Shown: one piece after another, positions 42,014 to 51,958 of the stretch | How positions within the stretch are numbered: the stretch's first letter is position 1 | Layout: the number at the start of each line of letters is the position of its first letter | Source of the DNA: Oscillospiraceae bacterium | Lineage (GTDB): Bacteria; Bacillota; Clostridia; Oscillospirales; Acutalibacteraceae | NCBI GenBank assembly: GCA_015066005.1 | Contig: SVPF01000008.1 | Location: 1-64,000, forward strand | Length of the DNA: 64,000 nt | Direction of reading: 5' to 3' | Made by a program: the position numbers and the translations under genes | Notes under the pieces: model-generated | Databases searched by the model: none | What the model was told of the DNA's origin: nothing | The model's input: only the letters and a program-made list of their open reading frames with translations

Positions 42014-43918
42014 TCAGTCCAATCTTGTGGTATAAATTGCCATTGAATTTGCAGGCAAAATGTCTGTCAAATTAACACCAACCTCATCAAACACCTTATC
42101 TATACCAATAATTTCTGCCTTATCATCAGGCACAATACTGTTTGCATCATAAAGATGGCGAGCGATCTTTGCGTTTATTGGTGCTTCAAATGAAATATCC
42201 ACCTGTCGAGCCTCAACACCGGGATTAACCGCCAATACGCAGTAATTGCCGTCGCTTGACTTAACACACGCAGCGCACACCGAATCTGAAGCAGCGCCTT
42301 CAAATATTTTTGAATTTTTATCTCCAAGATATTTGCTTATAAGCGTGAAGGCATAATAAGCGGGATAAGGTGTATGTGTTCGTTTAAGGTTTGGCATAAC
42401 GCCAAAACGGTGGTCACCGTCAACAAAATTATCGAAGCCGTCCCACTTACAGAAGGGCCATCTTTGGTCGAAAAGTGACCATAAAAGATTACAGTTTACA
42501 CCTGCATTTAAAAATGCAACCTGAATTTCAGCCAAGGCTAAGCCCTGCTTTGCATCGGTATACATATCGTAAAAACGGGCGTTGTATTCATCAAACCAAA
42601 ATTCCTTATTTTCGGGAATACAACGGGTATATCTTTTAAGCATATTTGAAACATTTGTATAAAGCGGTAATTTATCGTCAGTATAGCCTATACCGCCCTT
42701 AAATGCCAACCAAGCCGTACTGTTGCGGTCTTCAAAGCTACCGTTTTCAATAAGCTCGTTATATGCACCAACCTTGCGAAGCGAAACCCTGTCATAAAAC
42801 ATTGTTGCAGAAATTGGCGTAACATCGTGATAAATACCGATATATGCATAGTCCTTATCACAGGTATTAAAACGCATTTCATATTTTTGCCATTCACAAG
42901 TGATTTGTTCGGGCGGAACGGTCACAACACTGTTTTCGGTCAAATTGCTTATGCCTTCAAGGCCTGCCTGAATAAGCGTATTTTCAATTTCGGTTGCTTC
43001 AAAAGCGCCAAACAAAAATCCGCGTTCCCAAGTTTCAATATTACTGCCTTCAGCAGCCTTGGCGTAAAGTGAAAGCTCATATTCAGTATTGGGCTCCAGC
43101 TTAACATATTGCTGTGCTCTAAATCCGGGAACGTTAAGCATTAACGAGCCTGTGCCGTTATACACCTCACGTTCAACACCGCTTTCTTCGAAATAGTCCA
43201 TATATGTGTGGGATGAATAGATATCAATACTGTCATCAATAGTTTTAACTGCCCATTCAAGCATACGGGGGTTACAGTCGCCAATGATGCCCGTATTGGG
43301 TCCAACAAGCTTTACAAGGTTGCGGCGGCCATCAGCACGAAGCTGCCTGTCCACAGCCCTTGCGCAAAGCTCATAGGCCTTATAATCGGGAAGCTCGTCA
43401 TGGCGTTCACAGGAAAGGGTCCAACAGCCATCGTTAGGCTCGGTTAAAATAACGAGATACTTAACGTTTGTAAAACCTCTAATCTCAATAAGCTGGTGAA
43501 CAACCTCGCTTACCCAGTTACCGTAATTTCTTGCGGCAATTTTTGGGTTTTCATTATATAAGGGGGATTCCTTATTGGCAAAAATGTGACCCGAAATCCA
43601 CCAAGCAGCATTAAGGGCGACATCTACGCCAAATTCCTGCATTTTTTCAAGCCATTTATAAAGGGCCTGCATTTCATTATTTTCCCAATTCCATTCGCCG
43701 TTTTCATAAGCGCAAAGATCAAAATATGTGCGGGCAATTTTAAGCTCCATATTTTTAACACGCTCAAGCTCGATATTGCGCTCTTCCTCGGTATATTGCT
43801 TATCGGGATAATCGTCGCGGAAGGTATAAGCATGATACACGCCGCCCGCGCCGTAAAAATGCTCTTGAATACAATTGTTGTTATTGATTTTTAAAGATAC
43901 TTTTTTAATATCTGACAT
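42014..43918 (-). CDS. Clan GH-A TIM-barrel glycosidase with inserted carbohydrate-binding-like module
   Basis: 634 residues, no signal peptide. The barrel opens with FYGAGGVYHAYTF and shows the acid/base candidate Glu in VILTEPNDGCW and the nucleophile candidate Glu in EFWFDEYNARF, typical for retaining GH-A enzymes (as in GH39, GH5, GH30). Between these two strands, about residues 230-390, sits a separate beta-sandwich (from YNGTGSLMLNVPGF to NELIENGSFEDRNSTAW) resembling CBM_4_9-type modules. A C-terminal beta domain follows. It is homologous to the lipoprotein at 45021-46694, which lacks the insertion. I cannot assign a GH family number. AGGAG is positioned before the ATG. Confidence 0.75.
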   Translation of the reverse strand: MSDIKKVSLKINNNNCIQEHFYGAGGVYHAYTFRDDYPDKQYTEEERNIELERVKNMELKIARTYFDLCAYENGEWNWENNEMQALYKWLEKMQEFGVDVALNAAWWISGHIFANKESPLYNENPKIAARNYGNWVSEVVHQLIEIRGFTNVKYLVILTEPNDGCWTLSCERHDELPDYKAYELCARAVDRQLRADGRRNLVKLVGPNTGIIGDCNPRMLEWAVKTIDDSIDIYSSHTYMDYFEESGVEREVYNGTGSLMLNVPGFRAQQYVKLEPNTEYELSLYAKAAEGSNIETWERGFLFGAFEATEIENTLIQAGLEGISNLTENSVVTVPPEQITCEWQKYEMRFNTCDKDYAYIGIYHDVTPISATMFYDRVSLRKVGAYNELIENGSFEDRNSTAWLAFKGGIGYTDDKLPLYTNVSNMLKRYTRCIPENKEFWFDEYNARFYDMYTDAKQGLALAEIQVAFLNAGVNCNLLWSLFDQRWPFCKWDGFDNFVDGDHRFGVMPNLKRTHTPYPAYYAFTLISKYLGDKNSKIFEGAASDSVCAACVKSSDGNYCVLAVNPGVEARQVDISFEAPINAKIARHLYDANSIVPDDKAEIIGIDKVFDEVGVNLTDILPANSMAIYTTRLD

Positions 43919-43949
43919 AAAAATATCTCCTTAATGCTGTTAGAATTAT

Positions 43950-44957
43950 TTACTTATTTGCTTCTTTTTCTCTTAATAAAGCGCCAAGCTTTTTGAAAAT
44001 CTGAATCGTGGGAGCAGGAATTCTGCCAAGACCGTCGGGGCCAACATTTAAAAGATAGTTGATGCCGCGTTCGTTAAGATGTTCCTTAATTTCGAAAACT
44101 CTTTCAGCAGATTTCCAGTTGTTGTCAAAGCTCTTGTAGCCCCAAGTGTCGTTAAGGGTACAAGCTGATTCATAAAGGGTTGTCATATAATCATCGGGGA
44201 TTTCGTTATCTCCGCAAGAGAAGTAGTCCCCTACACCGTTACCGATGCGTGAGTTAACGAGAGCATTGGGCTGATACTTTTTAACCATATCATAAAGCTC
44301 CATACTCTGTTCAGGTGTAATAACACCGGGAGTATCAAACCAAATAAGGCACAAATCGCCGTATTTTGTTAAAATTTCTTTAACCTGAGGTTTAATTTTC
44401 TTTTCAAAGCAGATGGAATAATCCTTTTCACCTTCGGGGAAGTCCCAATGGTTAGACCATCTGCAGCCCTTTAAGTCCTTTTCGGTTATGTTGTAACCGC
44501 CGCCGTGCTCCTCGTGCCAGTCGAGCTCCTGTGAATAGTAAAGACCGAACTTCATATCGGCACGCTTACAAGCGTCGGCAAGCTCTTTGATAATATCACG
44601 CTTAAAGGGTGTAGCATCAACTACGTTGAAGGGGTCAGCTTCAGACTTAAAAAGTGCAAAGCCTTCGTGATGCTTACTGGTAATTACAATATACTTCATA
44701 CCTGCTTCTTTTGCAAGTGCTACCCATTCGTCAGCATCAAAAAAAACAGGGTTAAAGGCCTGAGCCAATTTTTCATATTCCTTAATCGGAATTTCGTAAC
44801 GGGGCATAATCCATTCACCAACGGGGTCCCAGCCCTTAACGAGCTCATCGTTATAGTCATAACGCTGGCCGTTATATTCACCTGCGAGGAGAGAATAAAG
44901 TCCCCAGTGAATCATCATACCAAATTTTGCTTCTTTAAACCATTCTTTATTAGTCAT
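43950..44957 (-). CDS. GH29 alpha-L-fucosidase
   Basis: 335 residues, no signal peptide. Retaining alpha-L-fucosidase: FGMMIHWGLYSLLAGEYNG, EAGMKYIVITSKHHEGFALF and LIWFDTPG with the nucleophile Asp. It contains only the catalytic barrel; most GH29 enzymes (450-550 residues) have a C-terminal beta-sandwich, which is absent here. The stop is followed by the next gene, so it is not truncated by the window. It supplies L-fucose for fucI/fucA, supporting a fucosylated substrate. AGGAG before the ATG. Confidence 0.93.
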   Translation of the reverse strand: MTNKEWFKEAKFGMMIHWGLYSLLAGEYNGQRYDYNDELVKGWDPVGEWIMPRYEIPIKEYEKLAQAFNPVFFDADEWVALAKEAGMKYIVITSKHHEGFALFKSEADPFNVVDATPFKRDIIKELADACKRADMKFGLYYSQELDWHEEHGGGYNITEKDLKGCRWSNHWDFPEGEKDYSICFEKKIKPQVKEILTKYGDLCLIWFDTPGVITPEQSMELYDMVKKYQPNALVNSRIGNGVGDYFSCGDNEIPDDYMTTLYESACTLNDTWGYKSFDNNWKSAERVFEIKEHLNERGINYLLNVGPDGLGRIPAPTIQIFKKLGALLREKEANK

Positions 44958-44983
44958 AATAATTCTCCTATTGATAGAGCAAT

Positions 44984-45011
44984 GACTATCCCGATTTTCA
45001 TCGGGATAGTC
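44984..45011 (-). other. Intercistronic hairpin between two glycosidase genes
   Basis: Perfect GACTATCCCGA / TCGGGATAGTC arms with a six-base loop, nine bases after the lipoprotein glycosidase stop codon and just before the GH29 ribosome site. The lack of a T-run on the minus strand argues for an mRNA-stabilising or processing role rather than full termination. Confidence 0.6.
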
Positions 45012-45020
45012 TTTTAAATT

Positions 45021-46694
45021 TTAATCTCTTACAGTTGAGTAAACTGTTATTGAGCCTGCGGGAATAGTATCCTGTAAGATTTTATCAACATTTTTAAAGC
45101 CCTTATCGGCATCGATCATTTCAGCCGAGGTGTTAGGAACACAGGTAAGCGGGTCAAAGCAATATCTGTACATATTTTTGCCAATACGCTTTTCAAATTC
45201 AATACTGATTTTTTGTTCCATTGAAGTGGTATTAACAACAATAACGTTTTGATATTTTTTGCCGTCCTTTTCATACTCAACCATTGAAAGACAAACACCG
45301 TTTTCGCCTTCGGCATAATAAACCTTGTTATTTGAGAATTGACCGGCGTACTTAGTAAGCAATGAATAACCGTAGAACAGCTTGTAAGGAATTGCGCTTA
45401 TGTAAAGCGAGGGTGCGGTACCTAAAATGTGAATACCATCCTTAAATTCGCCGCCTGTATCGCTTCTTGTGGGCCATACAGTTTCAAACATCTGCCAATA
45501 AATACAATTGCTAACTCCCGAATTCATTGCAGCAACTACCGTTTGAGCAATTTGCTGTGCATAGAAGTCGGTCTTTTGGTTTTCAATAGCATTACCGCCA
45601 TACATCCATTCGTCAAACCAGAAAGGCTTTCCGGTTTTAGAAATAATTCTTACAAATTCTTCAAAATAATATAACCAAAGGTCATAGTTATCATCATAAG
45701 CAGATGCAGCCGAATTAACGGAAGATGCGCCGGGCCATGTTGGAATGTACCAGTGGAATGTATAAACGTCAATGTAATCATCGATTCTGCTAATCCACCA
45801 ATTAAGCTCTTCCTCTAAGGTTTCACCTTCATAGAACTCTTTACTTAAGCCGTACTGAGGTCCTGTAAGCTTTACCATATCACGAAGGCCAACGTCCTTA
45901 AGCTTCTTATCAGTTGCTTTGATAACGTCAACACTTACTTCCCAAGCGTTCTTCTTAACCTTTACACCGGGAGCGGTATATACTTCGTATCCGTTTGACA
46001 TACCGCTTTTATCATGGTATGGCTCGGTAAACATTACGAGATATTCAATATCGTAACCGCGCTTAATAATTACCTCTTCAATAAAGAGCTTTACCCAATC
46101 GGTATACATATCTATTATATCGGAATAGATATTAAGCTTACCGCTTTCATACCAAGGGATTGTATAACCGAGATGGTCCTGAGTGGTTGCACCTGCAATA
46201 GAGCCAATACCCCAACCCATTTGAACGGCTACCTCAATATCGCGTTCCTCCATAGCGTCAAGCCACTTGTAAAACGCCTGCATTCTTTCGCTGTCCCAGT
46301 TGTAGTTAACTACATCACCGTTGCGTGATGTAAATGCATAGCCTGCGTCCATATAAGAACGAACCATATTAACGTCCATATCGTCCATTCTCTTAAGCTC
46401 TTCTTCAATTTGAGCGTCGGTATAGTTGCGTCCCAATTCATCGGGTAAGAACATAAAGCCCTGATTGATGGCATTAACGCCCATCCACTGATTATTTTTT
46501 ACCTTGTTGTTTTTAACGCTAAGGTGTAAAACGTCAGGGTCGGCTTCGGTAAAGGTTTGTGTTTCATATACGGGGTCTTTGGCTTCAGTATTATCGGCAG
46601 GTACTTCCACCTTGGTTTCAACGTATTTGCCGCAGCCGGCAACGCTTAAAACCATAATCAAAGCTAGACATAAAGCAATAATTTTTTTAGTCAT
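45021..46694 (-). CDS. Lipoprotein clan GH-A glycosidase
   Basis: 557 residues with a lipoprotein signal (KKIIALCLALIMVLSVAGC; lipobox VAGC), so it is anchored outside the membrane. A TIM barrel follows: FMFLPDELGRNY, MVRSYMDAGYAF, acid/base candidate Glu in VMFTEPYHD, and nucleophile candidate Glu in PFWFDEWMYGG. The C-terminal part is a beta-sandwich ending ITVYSTVRD. It is homologous to the protein at 42014-43918 but has no inserted module. It may be an endo- or exo-enzyme acting before import. It lies 16 bases after the giant surface protein gene. AAAGGAGG precedes the ATG. Confidence 0.78.
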   Translation of the reverse strand: MTKKIIALCLALIMVLSVAGCGKYVETKVEVPADNTEAKDPVYETQTFTEADPDVLHLSVKNNKVKNNQWMGVNAINQGFMFLPDELGRNYTDAQIEEELKRMDDMDVNMVRSYMDAGYAFTSRNGDVVNYNWDSERMQAFYKWLDAMEERDIEVAVQMGWGIGSIAGATTQDHLGYTIPWYESGKLNIYSDIIDMYTDWVKLFIEEVIIKRGYDIEYLVMFTEPYHDKSGMSNGYEVYTAPGVKVKKNAWEVSVDVIKATDKKLKDVGLRDMVKLTGPQYGLSKEFYEGETLEEELNWWISRIDDYIDVYTFHWYIPTWPGASSVNSAASAYDDNYDLWLYYFEEFVRIISKTGKPFWFDEWMYGGNAIENQKTDFYAQQIAQTVVAAMNSGVSNCIYWQMFETVWPTRSDTGGEFKDGIHILGTAPSLYISAIPYKLFYGYSLLTKYAGQFSNNKVYYAEGENGVCLSMVEYEKDGKKYQNVIVVNTTSMEQKISIEFEKRIGKNMYRYCFDPLTCVPNTSAEMIDADKGFKNVDKILQDTIPAGSITVYSTVRD

Positions 46695-46709
46695 TATTTT
46701 GTACCTCCT

Positions 46710-49700
46710 TTAATTCTTCTTGCGTTTCTTAGCCAAAACAACAATAAGAACAATTGCAATAGCTGCAGCAGCAAGCACACCGCCAACGATTGAAAGTACA
46801 ATTACAAGCACGTTGGGACCAACCCATTCCTTTGTAATGAGGTACTTCTTATTGTTAGTGCCTTCGGTTCCCTCTTCAACAAGAACCTCTTCGGTTGTAA
46901 CCTTGTCGGGGAAGGCAATAGGATCGGTTTCTTGGAAAGCAACCTTATAATCACCATAGGTGTTGGGGTCAACCTTATAGCCGCGTTCTGCAATAAATAT
47001 GTTAACCATATCAAGCTCTAAAACGCCCTTGGTGCCCTTAATTACAAGGTAAGCATTCTCATTTTCGCCTGAATTAAAGCTGAAGTTTACACGGTTCCAC
47101 TTGCCGTCATCCTTAAGGGCAAGCTTACCTGTTTCGCCGTTCATAACGTCGGTAAACGGTACGTACTTATCGTTGCTGTAAAGACCAACAGTAATATCGC
47201 TACCCTTTGATAACTTGGTCCAAGCGGCAAAGGTGTAGTTTTTATTGAGCTTCGAAAGGGGAATAATTCTTACATATTCCTTACCGTTAGATGCAGCGGC
47301 ATCAAACTTAAGGTTGTAATTACCCTGCCAGTCAAATTCCTTATCGGTTATCTTTTCAACGGTTACGCCGTCGGTTAAGGGGCCCCAGTTTTCATCAGTA
47401 ATTTCTTCTTCAAAGTTGGGGTTTGAAACGTCGTTAAAGAATTTTTCGGTAAATTTAAGGTTTTCAAAGTCGGGTGTGCGTTCTACAACTTCAACACGGT
47501 CAATATAAATATCATCGACTGAAGCGCCTTCCTGACGGTTTGCGTGGAACTTACAAATTTGGAAGCCAAAGCCGTTACGGTCGGTATGGTCCTTAGTAAC
47601 AGTACCAAGAAGATATCTGTACCAGCCGTCTTTTTCTTCTACAGCCTTGCTGCCATCGGGCTTAATGTTAGTTGAAACACCAATGGACCAATAGTTGCCT
47701 GAAGGAAGCATATCTGACTGGTCAAATGAATTAGCGCCAAGGAATGCATAGTAATGAACGTTTTCAGGCTTCTCAGGACCCTTAACCCAAACGTATACGT
47801 CGTAGGTGTAGTCATCCTTCATCTGATATTCCTTATTAGAAACTACGGGGAAGAAAATACTGGTTTCAATACTTTCCATAATCTTACCGGGTTTAACGTG
47901 AAGTGACTTATTACCTTCTAAAACGTTCTTAGAATCGCTAACGATTTCATAACAATCGAAGCCGATATCGCCAAGCTCGTAATCTTCAAAGCCTTGTACA
48001 ATAACTGTGCCGGGCTTTGCCTTACCGCTGAATTTAGCTTCAAGCTTGTGGTTATCGTCAAGGTCGTTTAAACGATAGTATGCATCGGTAGATACTAAAT
48101 CGCCGTATTCATACCAACCTTCGAAGGTAGCGCCTTCAAATGCGTTTGCAACTACTCTTACGTCGTCCCCTCCCTGAGCACCAAAGGTCTTGGTTGCTGT
48201 ACCGAGGGTATCGTCATTAACCGAGGTTTCAATGGTGTACTGTTCGGTAATGGTAAAGTTATCAAACCAAATTGTTCTGGGTTCGCTGCTGTCGTTAACG
48301 TCATAGCAAACCAAATTGAAATAAGTTGCGTTGGGAACAACCTCACCTGTTGTAACAGTAAAGGTTATAGTTTGCCAACCAATAACTGTTTCATTATTGA
48401 TAAATTCCCAATGATTGTCTGAACCAACACCCAAATTACGCTTGCTGTAACCAAAGGCAGCAATGTAATCACTATAGGGTCTGTCAAGGTAAAAATCAAT
48501 CGAAATCTTATAGTTTGTATTCGACTTCATTTTGATGTTTTTAAAGCTGATTTGACGGTTAGAGTTTTTAGCATCGTTAGTGTATTCGGTAGCGTTAACT
48601 GCCTTAAAGGTACCGCCCATTTCACTGGACCATTCAAATACGGCATTCTCTACTTCAACCTTCGGATAGATGGAATCATCCTTTTGATCAAAGGTGATTT
48701 TGCTAACTTCCTTATTGGTATCAACCTCGGTTTCTTCAACCTCAAAATCATCAAAGAATACCCATGCGTTGGGGTTAAGTGTAAGCTGGAACCAATCGGC
48801 TGCTGCGCTTGTAATATTACCTGTTGAGAATATTACCTTAACCTCGGTCCAGCCGTCAGTGCTGTTCTTCTTAAACCAGGTTACGTCGTTTGCTTTGCCG
48901 AGAGCAGATTCAATAAACTTAACGCTAAAGAGGTTTAATTCGCCGCTTGCAGTGGGCTTAGCCTGATAATATTTAAAAATAAGCTTATAGGTCTTGTTGC
49001 TTTCAAGGGTGAGAGGGCTCTTTGCGCCGCCAAGAGTAATGGACGCGCCGTCCTTACCTGCTTTACCCTTTAAAATTGCAATTTCAAGACCGCTTAAGTT
49101 GCCCGAAGGAACGTAATCAGGGTCAATCTTAGCAGGAAGCTTAACAACAGTTGCGCCGCCACTTTCTTTACCTTCGTTGGTTTCATCAAAGGTTAAGAGA
49201 GCTACTTCGGTATCACCATCGTATACACGGAAGTTATCAAGATAACCCTTAAAGCCGGCGCCTACGTATAAGGTATGATAAGCAAGGGCTTTATCACCTG
49301 TCGGAGTAAAGTTAACCGACTGGGTTGCCCAACCGTTAAGCGTATCCGAAGTATTCCACCAGTTTTGACCGGTAATACCGCCGCCTGTGTTATGAACACC
49401 AACATAGCAGTGACCCTTATAGCTTTCTACAAGCGCATAGTTATCAAACTTTAAGGTATAGGTCTTACCGGGAGTAAGTTCCATCTGAGGCGCACCTAGA
49501 AGGTTAAACCAAATCTGACCTGACTGAATTTCATTAGCGGAATTATCAATATAAATTGCATAATTTGAAACAACAGGTTGAGGAGTTAAGCCACCACTGT
49601 TGCCCATACCGGGAATATCACCATAGGTGATTTCTTCAAATTTACAGTCAGTACGGTCTGCACGGCTCTTAAATTCAATAGGACTTCCATTAAGCATTAG

Positions 49701-51926
49701 CTTAATGTTCCATACATAAAGCACCGCTTTACCATTTGTTGCAAGGAATTTAAAGGAGGATGCTTTAGGACCGGGAGTTAAAGTGGCACTGTTAACACCT
49801 GAGGTCAATTTTATAGATGTACCGTCTTGATTAGGCTGTAATTCAACTTCACCCTTTTCAAGGTAGTAATCGAAACTAATAGAAACGCCTTCGTCATAAC
49901 CATCTGTTCTGAAGTTCTCGCCGTTATCAAATTCCATTTTAATTGCAGGAATATTTGCGTTATTGCTACCTGAACTACCGTTATTGCCAGTATTACCAAT
50001 ATCGGGAACGTCACCAACAGTAATTTTTTCAAATTCACAGGTTGTTCTGCCTTCGTAGCTCTTAAATTCAAGAGGTGCGCCATCTTGTGTAAGCTCAACA
50101 TTCCAAATGTAAAGCTCATCAGCATCATCTCTTTGTGCTATCCAAAACGAACCAGATTTCGTCGCACTTAATTCGAAACTATTTACGCCTGCTTCAAGGT
50201 AACCGGCTTCGTTTCCATCATTAGAACCATAAACTTTAACTCTACCTTTTTTGAGATAGTAGTCAAATTTTATAGTAGCGTTATTTGCCTTACTGTTATC
50301 ATAACTTGTGCGGAATGCTTCACCTGAATCATATGTCATTTTATATGCGGGTGCAGTTAAATCAACCGAACCACTGCTACCACTGCCGCTATTACCGCCG
50401 TCACCTGAATTATCTACTTCACCATAATGCGCACCGGGGATATCAGCAAAAACAATTTCTTCAAATTTACAGTCAGTACGGTCTGCACGGCTCTTAAATT
50501 CAATAGGACTTCCATTAAGCATTAGCTTAATGTTCCATAGATAAAGCACCGCTTTACCATTTGTTGCAAGGAATTTAAAGGAGGATGCTTGAGGACCGGG
50601 AGTTAAAGTGGCACTGTTAACGCCCTCGGTAAGTTTTATAGGCGTACCATCTATATTAGGTTGTAATTCAACTTCACCTTTCACAAGGTAATAATCGAAA
50701 CTAATAGAAACGCCTTCGGCAAATCCATCTGTTCTAAAGTTCTCACCATTATCAAATTCCATTTTTATTGCAGGATATGATTTGGCAGTGATTTCCTTAG
50801 GTAATTCAACAACCTTTGCACAGTTGCTTGTTTTATCAAGGTCTGCTTCTGTAGGATTAAAAGAAGCAACTACAGTGCCGGTTCCATCCTTAATTGTAAG
50901 GTTATCAATATAACCCTTAAAGTCAACAGAATCCTTAATAACATAGAACATTACACCCTTCCAGGTAGCTACTGTGGGAACTTCAAATGAGTAATGTGTC
51001 CATTTATTAAGCTCGGAAGGTTCTTCTTGCCATACTTGGTGTGTTCCACCTGTACCGTTAATAGCTGTATCGAGACTCCAAGTGGCTGTGGTTGCACCAA
51101 ATACAACGTTTTTGCCCATTGAAAGCGCATATACGTCAAATTCTACTGTATAGGTGTTACCTGCGGGAAGGTTGGGCTCATCCATACCCATTTTGGTTAC
51201 CCAGAAGTTATTGTCGATAGAAGTGTCAAAATAAATTACATAATTAGGGTCGCCGTTAAACGCAGGGCCTGTGGGCTTCATGCTGCCGCCTGTGAGGGCT
51301 GCAAGTGTACCGTAAGCAAAGGTACCGTCACCGTTGTAAGCATCACAAGCTGCGGCTAAATCAACCTTAACAGCTTTGCCGCTTTCATCAATAATTGCAA
51401 AATCTTCAATTAATGCACTTGCTGAATTTAAAGCAGAAAAATCAAGCTTATTGCTGCCTTCTTTTGCAGTAAATTCAACCTGATAACTGGTCCATTCTTC
51501 AATTGAAAGCTTTTCATTTGCAACAAAGGCTTCAACCGAAGCCTCGGCACCGCCGTAAACCTTAATGCCGAATGCATTACCCGAGGCATCCTTAGAAATA
51601 CCAAATGAATAAAGGTCCATAGATACGGTATATTTCTTGCCTGCCTCAAGCTGTAAACCGTCAACAGTAAGTGTTACGGTTTCTTCAGTACCGTTACTTG
51701 CGTAAAAATATTCGGAGTCTTCATTGTCCTGACCGCCGATTGAAAAGTTGTCGTTACCTGCTACGATATCGCCTGCATCTTCGCCTTGGAAGTCAATAAT
51801 AGCGCCGTCGGCCGCATTAACCTTTAAAAGCAATGCACTTAACGGTAATGATGCCATAACAACCATTATTGCACATAAAACACTTATAATTTTTTTAGTG
51901 TTTAAATTTAAAAATTTAATGTTCAT
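46710..51926 (-). CDS. Giant modular cell-surface protein with beta-sandwich repeats
   Basis: 1738 residues, no catalytic motif recognised. Signal peptide at 1-38. From about 40 to 1680 it is a string of jelly-roll modules resembling carbohydrate-binding modules, many with the phrase GK.Y...D.Y and VYD/DNF calcium-site-like ends. Residues about 385-775 hold three related 130-residue repeats (KMEFDNGENFRTD type) joined by Gly/Ser/Asn linkers. An InlB-like repeat (about 1265-1330; FEGATFEGWYEYG) follows. The end is a hydrophobic helix plus KKRKKN with no LPXTG motif, so it is membrane-anchored. It probably binds the glycan and presents it to the transporters. GAGGTG precedes the ATG. Placed directly after the binding lipoprotein gene. 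Confidence 0.8.
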   Translation of the reverse strand: MNIKFLNLNTKKIISVLCAIMVVMASLPLSALLLKVNAADGAIIDFQGEDAGDIVAGNDNFSIGGQDNEDSEYFYASNGTEETVTLTVDGLQLEAGKKYTVSMDLYSFGISKDASGNAFGIKVYGGAEASVEAFVANEKLSIEEWTSYQVEFTAKEGSNKLDFSALNSASALIEDFAIIDESGKAVKVDLAAACDAYNGDGTFAYGTLAALTGGSMKPTGPAFNGDPNYVIYFDTSIDNNFWVTKMGMDEPNLPAGNTYTVEFDVYALSMGKNVVFGATTATWSLDTAINGTGGTHQVWQEEPSELNKWTHYSFEVPTVATWKGVMFYVIKDSVDFKGYIDNLTIKDGTGTVVASFNPTEADLDKTSNCAKVVELPKEITAKSYPAIKMEFDNGENFRTDGFAEGVSISFDYYLVKGEVELQPNIDGTPIKLTEGVNSATLTPGPQASSFKFLATNGKAVLYLWNIKLMLNGSPIEFKSRADRTDCKFEEIVFADIPGAHYGEVDNSGDGGNSGSGSSGSVDLTAPAYKMTYDSGEAFRTSYDNSKANNATIKFDYYLKKGRVKVYGSNDGNEAGYLEAGVNSFELSATKSGSFWIAQRDDADELYIWNVELTQDGAPLEFKSYEGRTTCEFEKITVGDVPDIGNTGNNGSSGSNNANIPAIKMEFDNGENFRTDGYDEGVSISFDYYLEKGEVELQPNQDGTSIKLTSGVNSATLTPGPKASSFKFLATNGKAVLYVWNIKLMLNGSPIEFKSRADRTDCKFEEITYGDIPGMGNSGGLTPQPVVSNYAIYIDNSANEIQSGQIWFNLLGAPQMELTPGKTYTLKFDNYALVESYKGHCYVGVHNTGGGITGQNWWNTSDTLNGWATQSVNFTPTGDKALAYHTLYVGAGFKGYLDNFRVYDGDTEVALLTFDETNEGKESGGATVVKLPAKIDPDYVPSGNLSGLEIAILKGKAGKDGASITLGGAKSPLTLESNKTYKLIFKYYQAKPTASGELNLFSVKFIESALGKANDVTWFKKNSTDGWTEVKVIFSTGNITSAAADWFQLTLNPNAWVFFDDFEVEETEVDTNKEVSKITFDQKDDSIYPKVEVENAVFEWSSEMGGTFKAVNATEYTNDAKNSNRQISFKNIKMKSNTNYKISIDFYLDRPYSDYIAAFGYSKRNLGVGSDNHWEFINNETVIGWQTITFTVTTGEVVPNATYFNLVCYDVNDSSEPRTIWFDNFTITEQYTIETSVNDDTLGTATKTFGAQGGDDVRVVANAFEGATFEGWYEYGDLVSTDAYYRLNDLDDNHKLEAKFSGKAKPGTVIVQGFEDYELGDIGFDCYEIVSDSKNVLEGNKSLHVKPGKIMESIETSIFFPVVSNKEYQMKDDYTYDVYVWVKGPEKPENVHYYAFLGANSFDQSDMLPSGNYWSIGVSTNIKPDGSKAVEEKDGWYRYLLGTVTKDHTDRNGFGFQICKFHANRQEGASVDDIYIDRVEVVERTPDFENLKFTEKFFNDVSNPNFEEEITDENWGPLTDGVTVEKITDKEFDWQGNYNLKFDAAASNGKEYVRIIPLSKLNKNYTFAAWTKLSKGSDITVGLYSNDKYVPFTDVMNGETGKLALKDDGKWNRVNFSFNSGENENAYLVIKGTKGVLELDMVNIFIAERGYKVDPNTYGDYKVAFQETDPIAFPDKVTTEEVLVEEGTEGTNNKKYLITKEWVGPNVLVIVLSIVGGVLAAAAIAIVLIVVLAKKRKKN
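49618..50775 (-). repeat. Three in-gene module repeats, two nearly identical
   Basis: Modules at about 50440-50775, 49990-50355 and 49618-49960. The first and third are near-identical at DNA level over more than 250 bases and are spaced 825 bases apart (a whole number of codons); the middle copy has diverged. This implies a recent duplication or gene conversion and a site for length variation. Confidence 0.8.
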
Positions 51927-51958
51927 TAATTGTCTACACCTCTTTTTTTAATGGGGGC

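Noticed and set aside
46710..46760. LPXTG sortase signal at the end of the giant surface protein
   Set aside because: The C-terminus has a hydrophobic helix and basic tail but no LPXTG-like motif before it.
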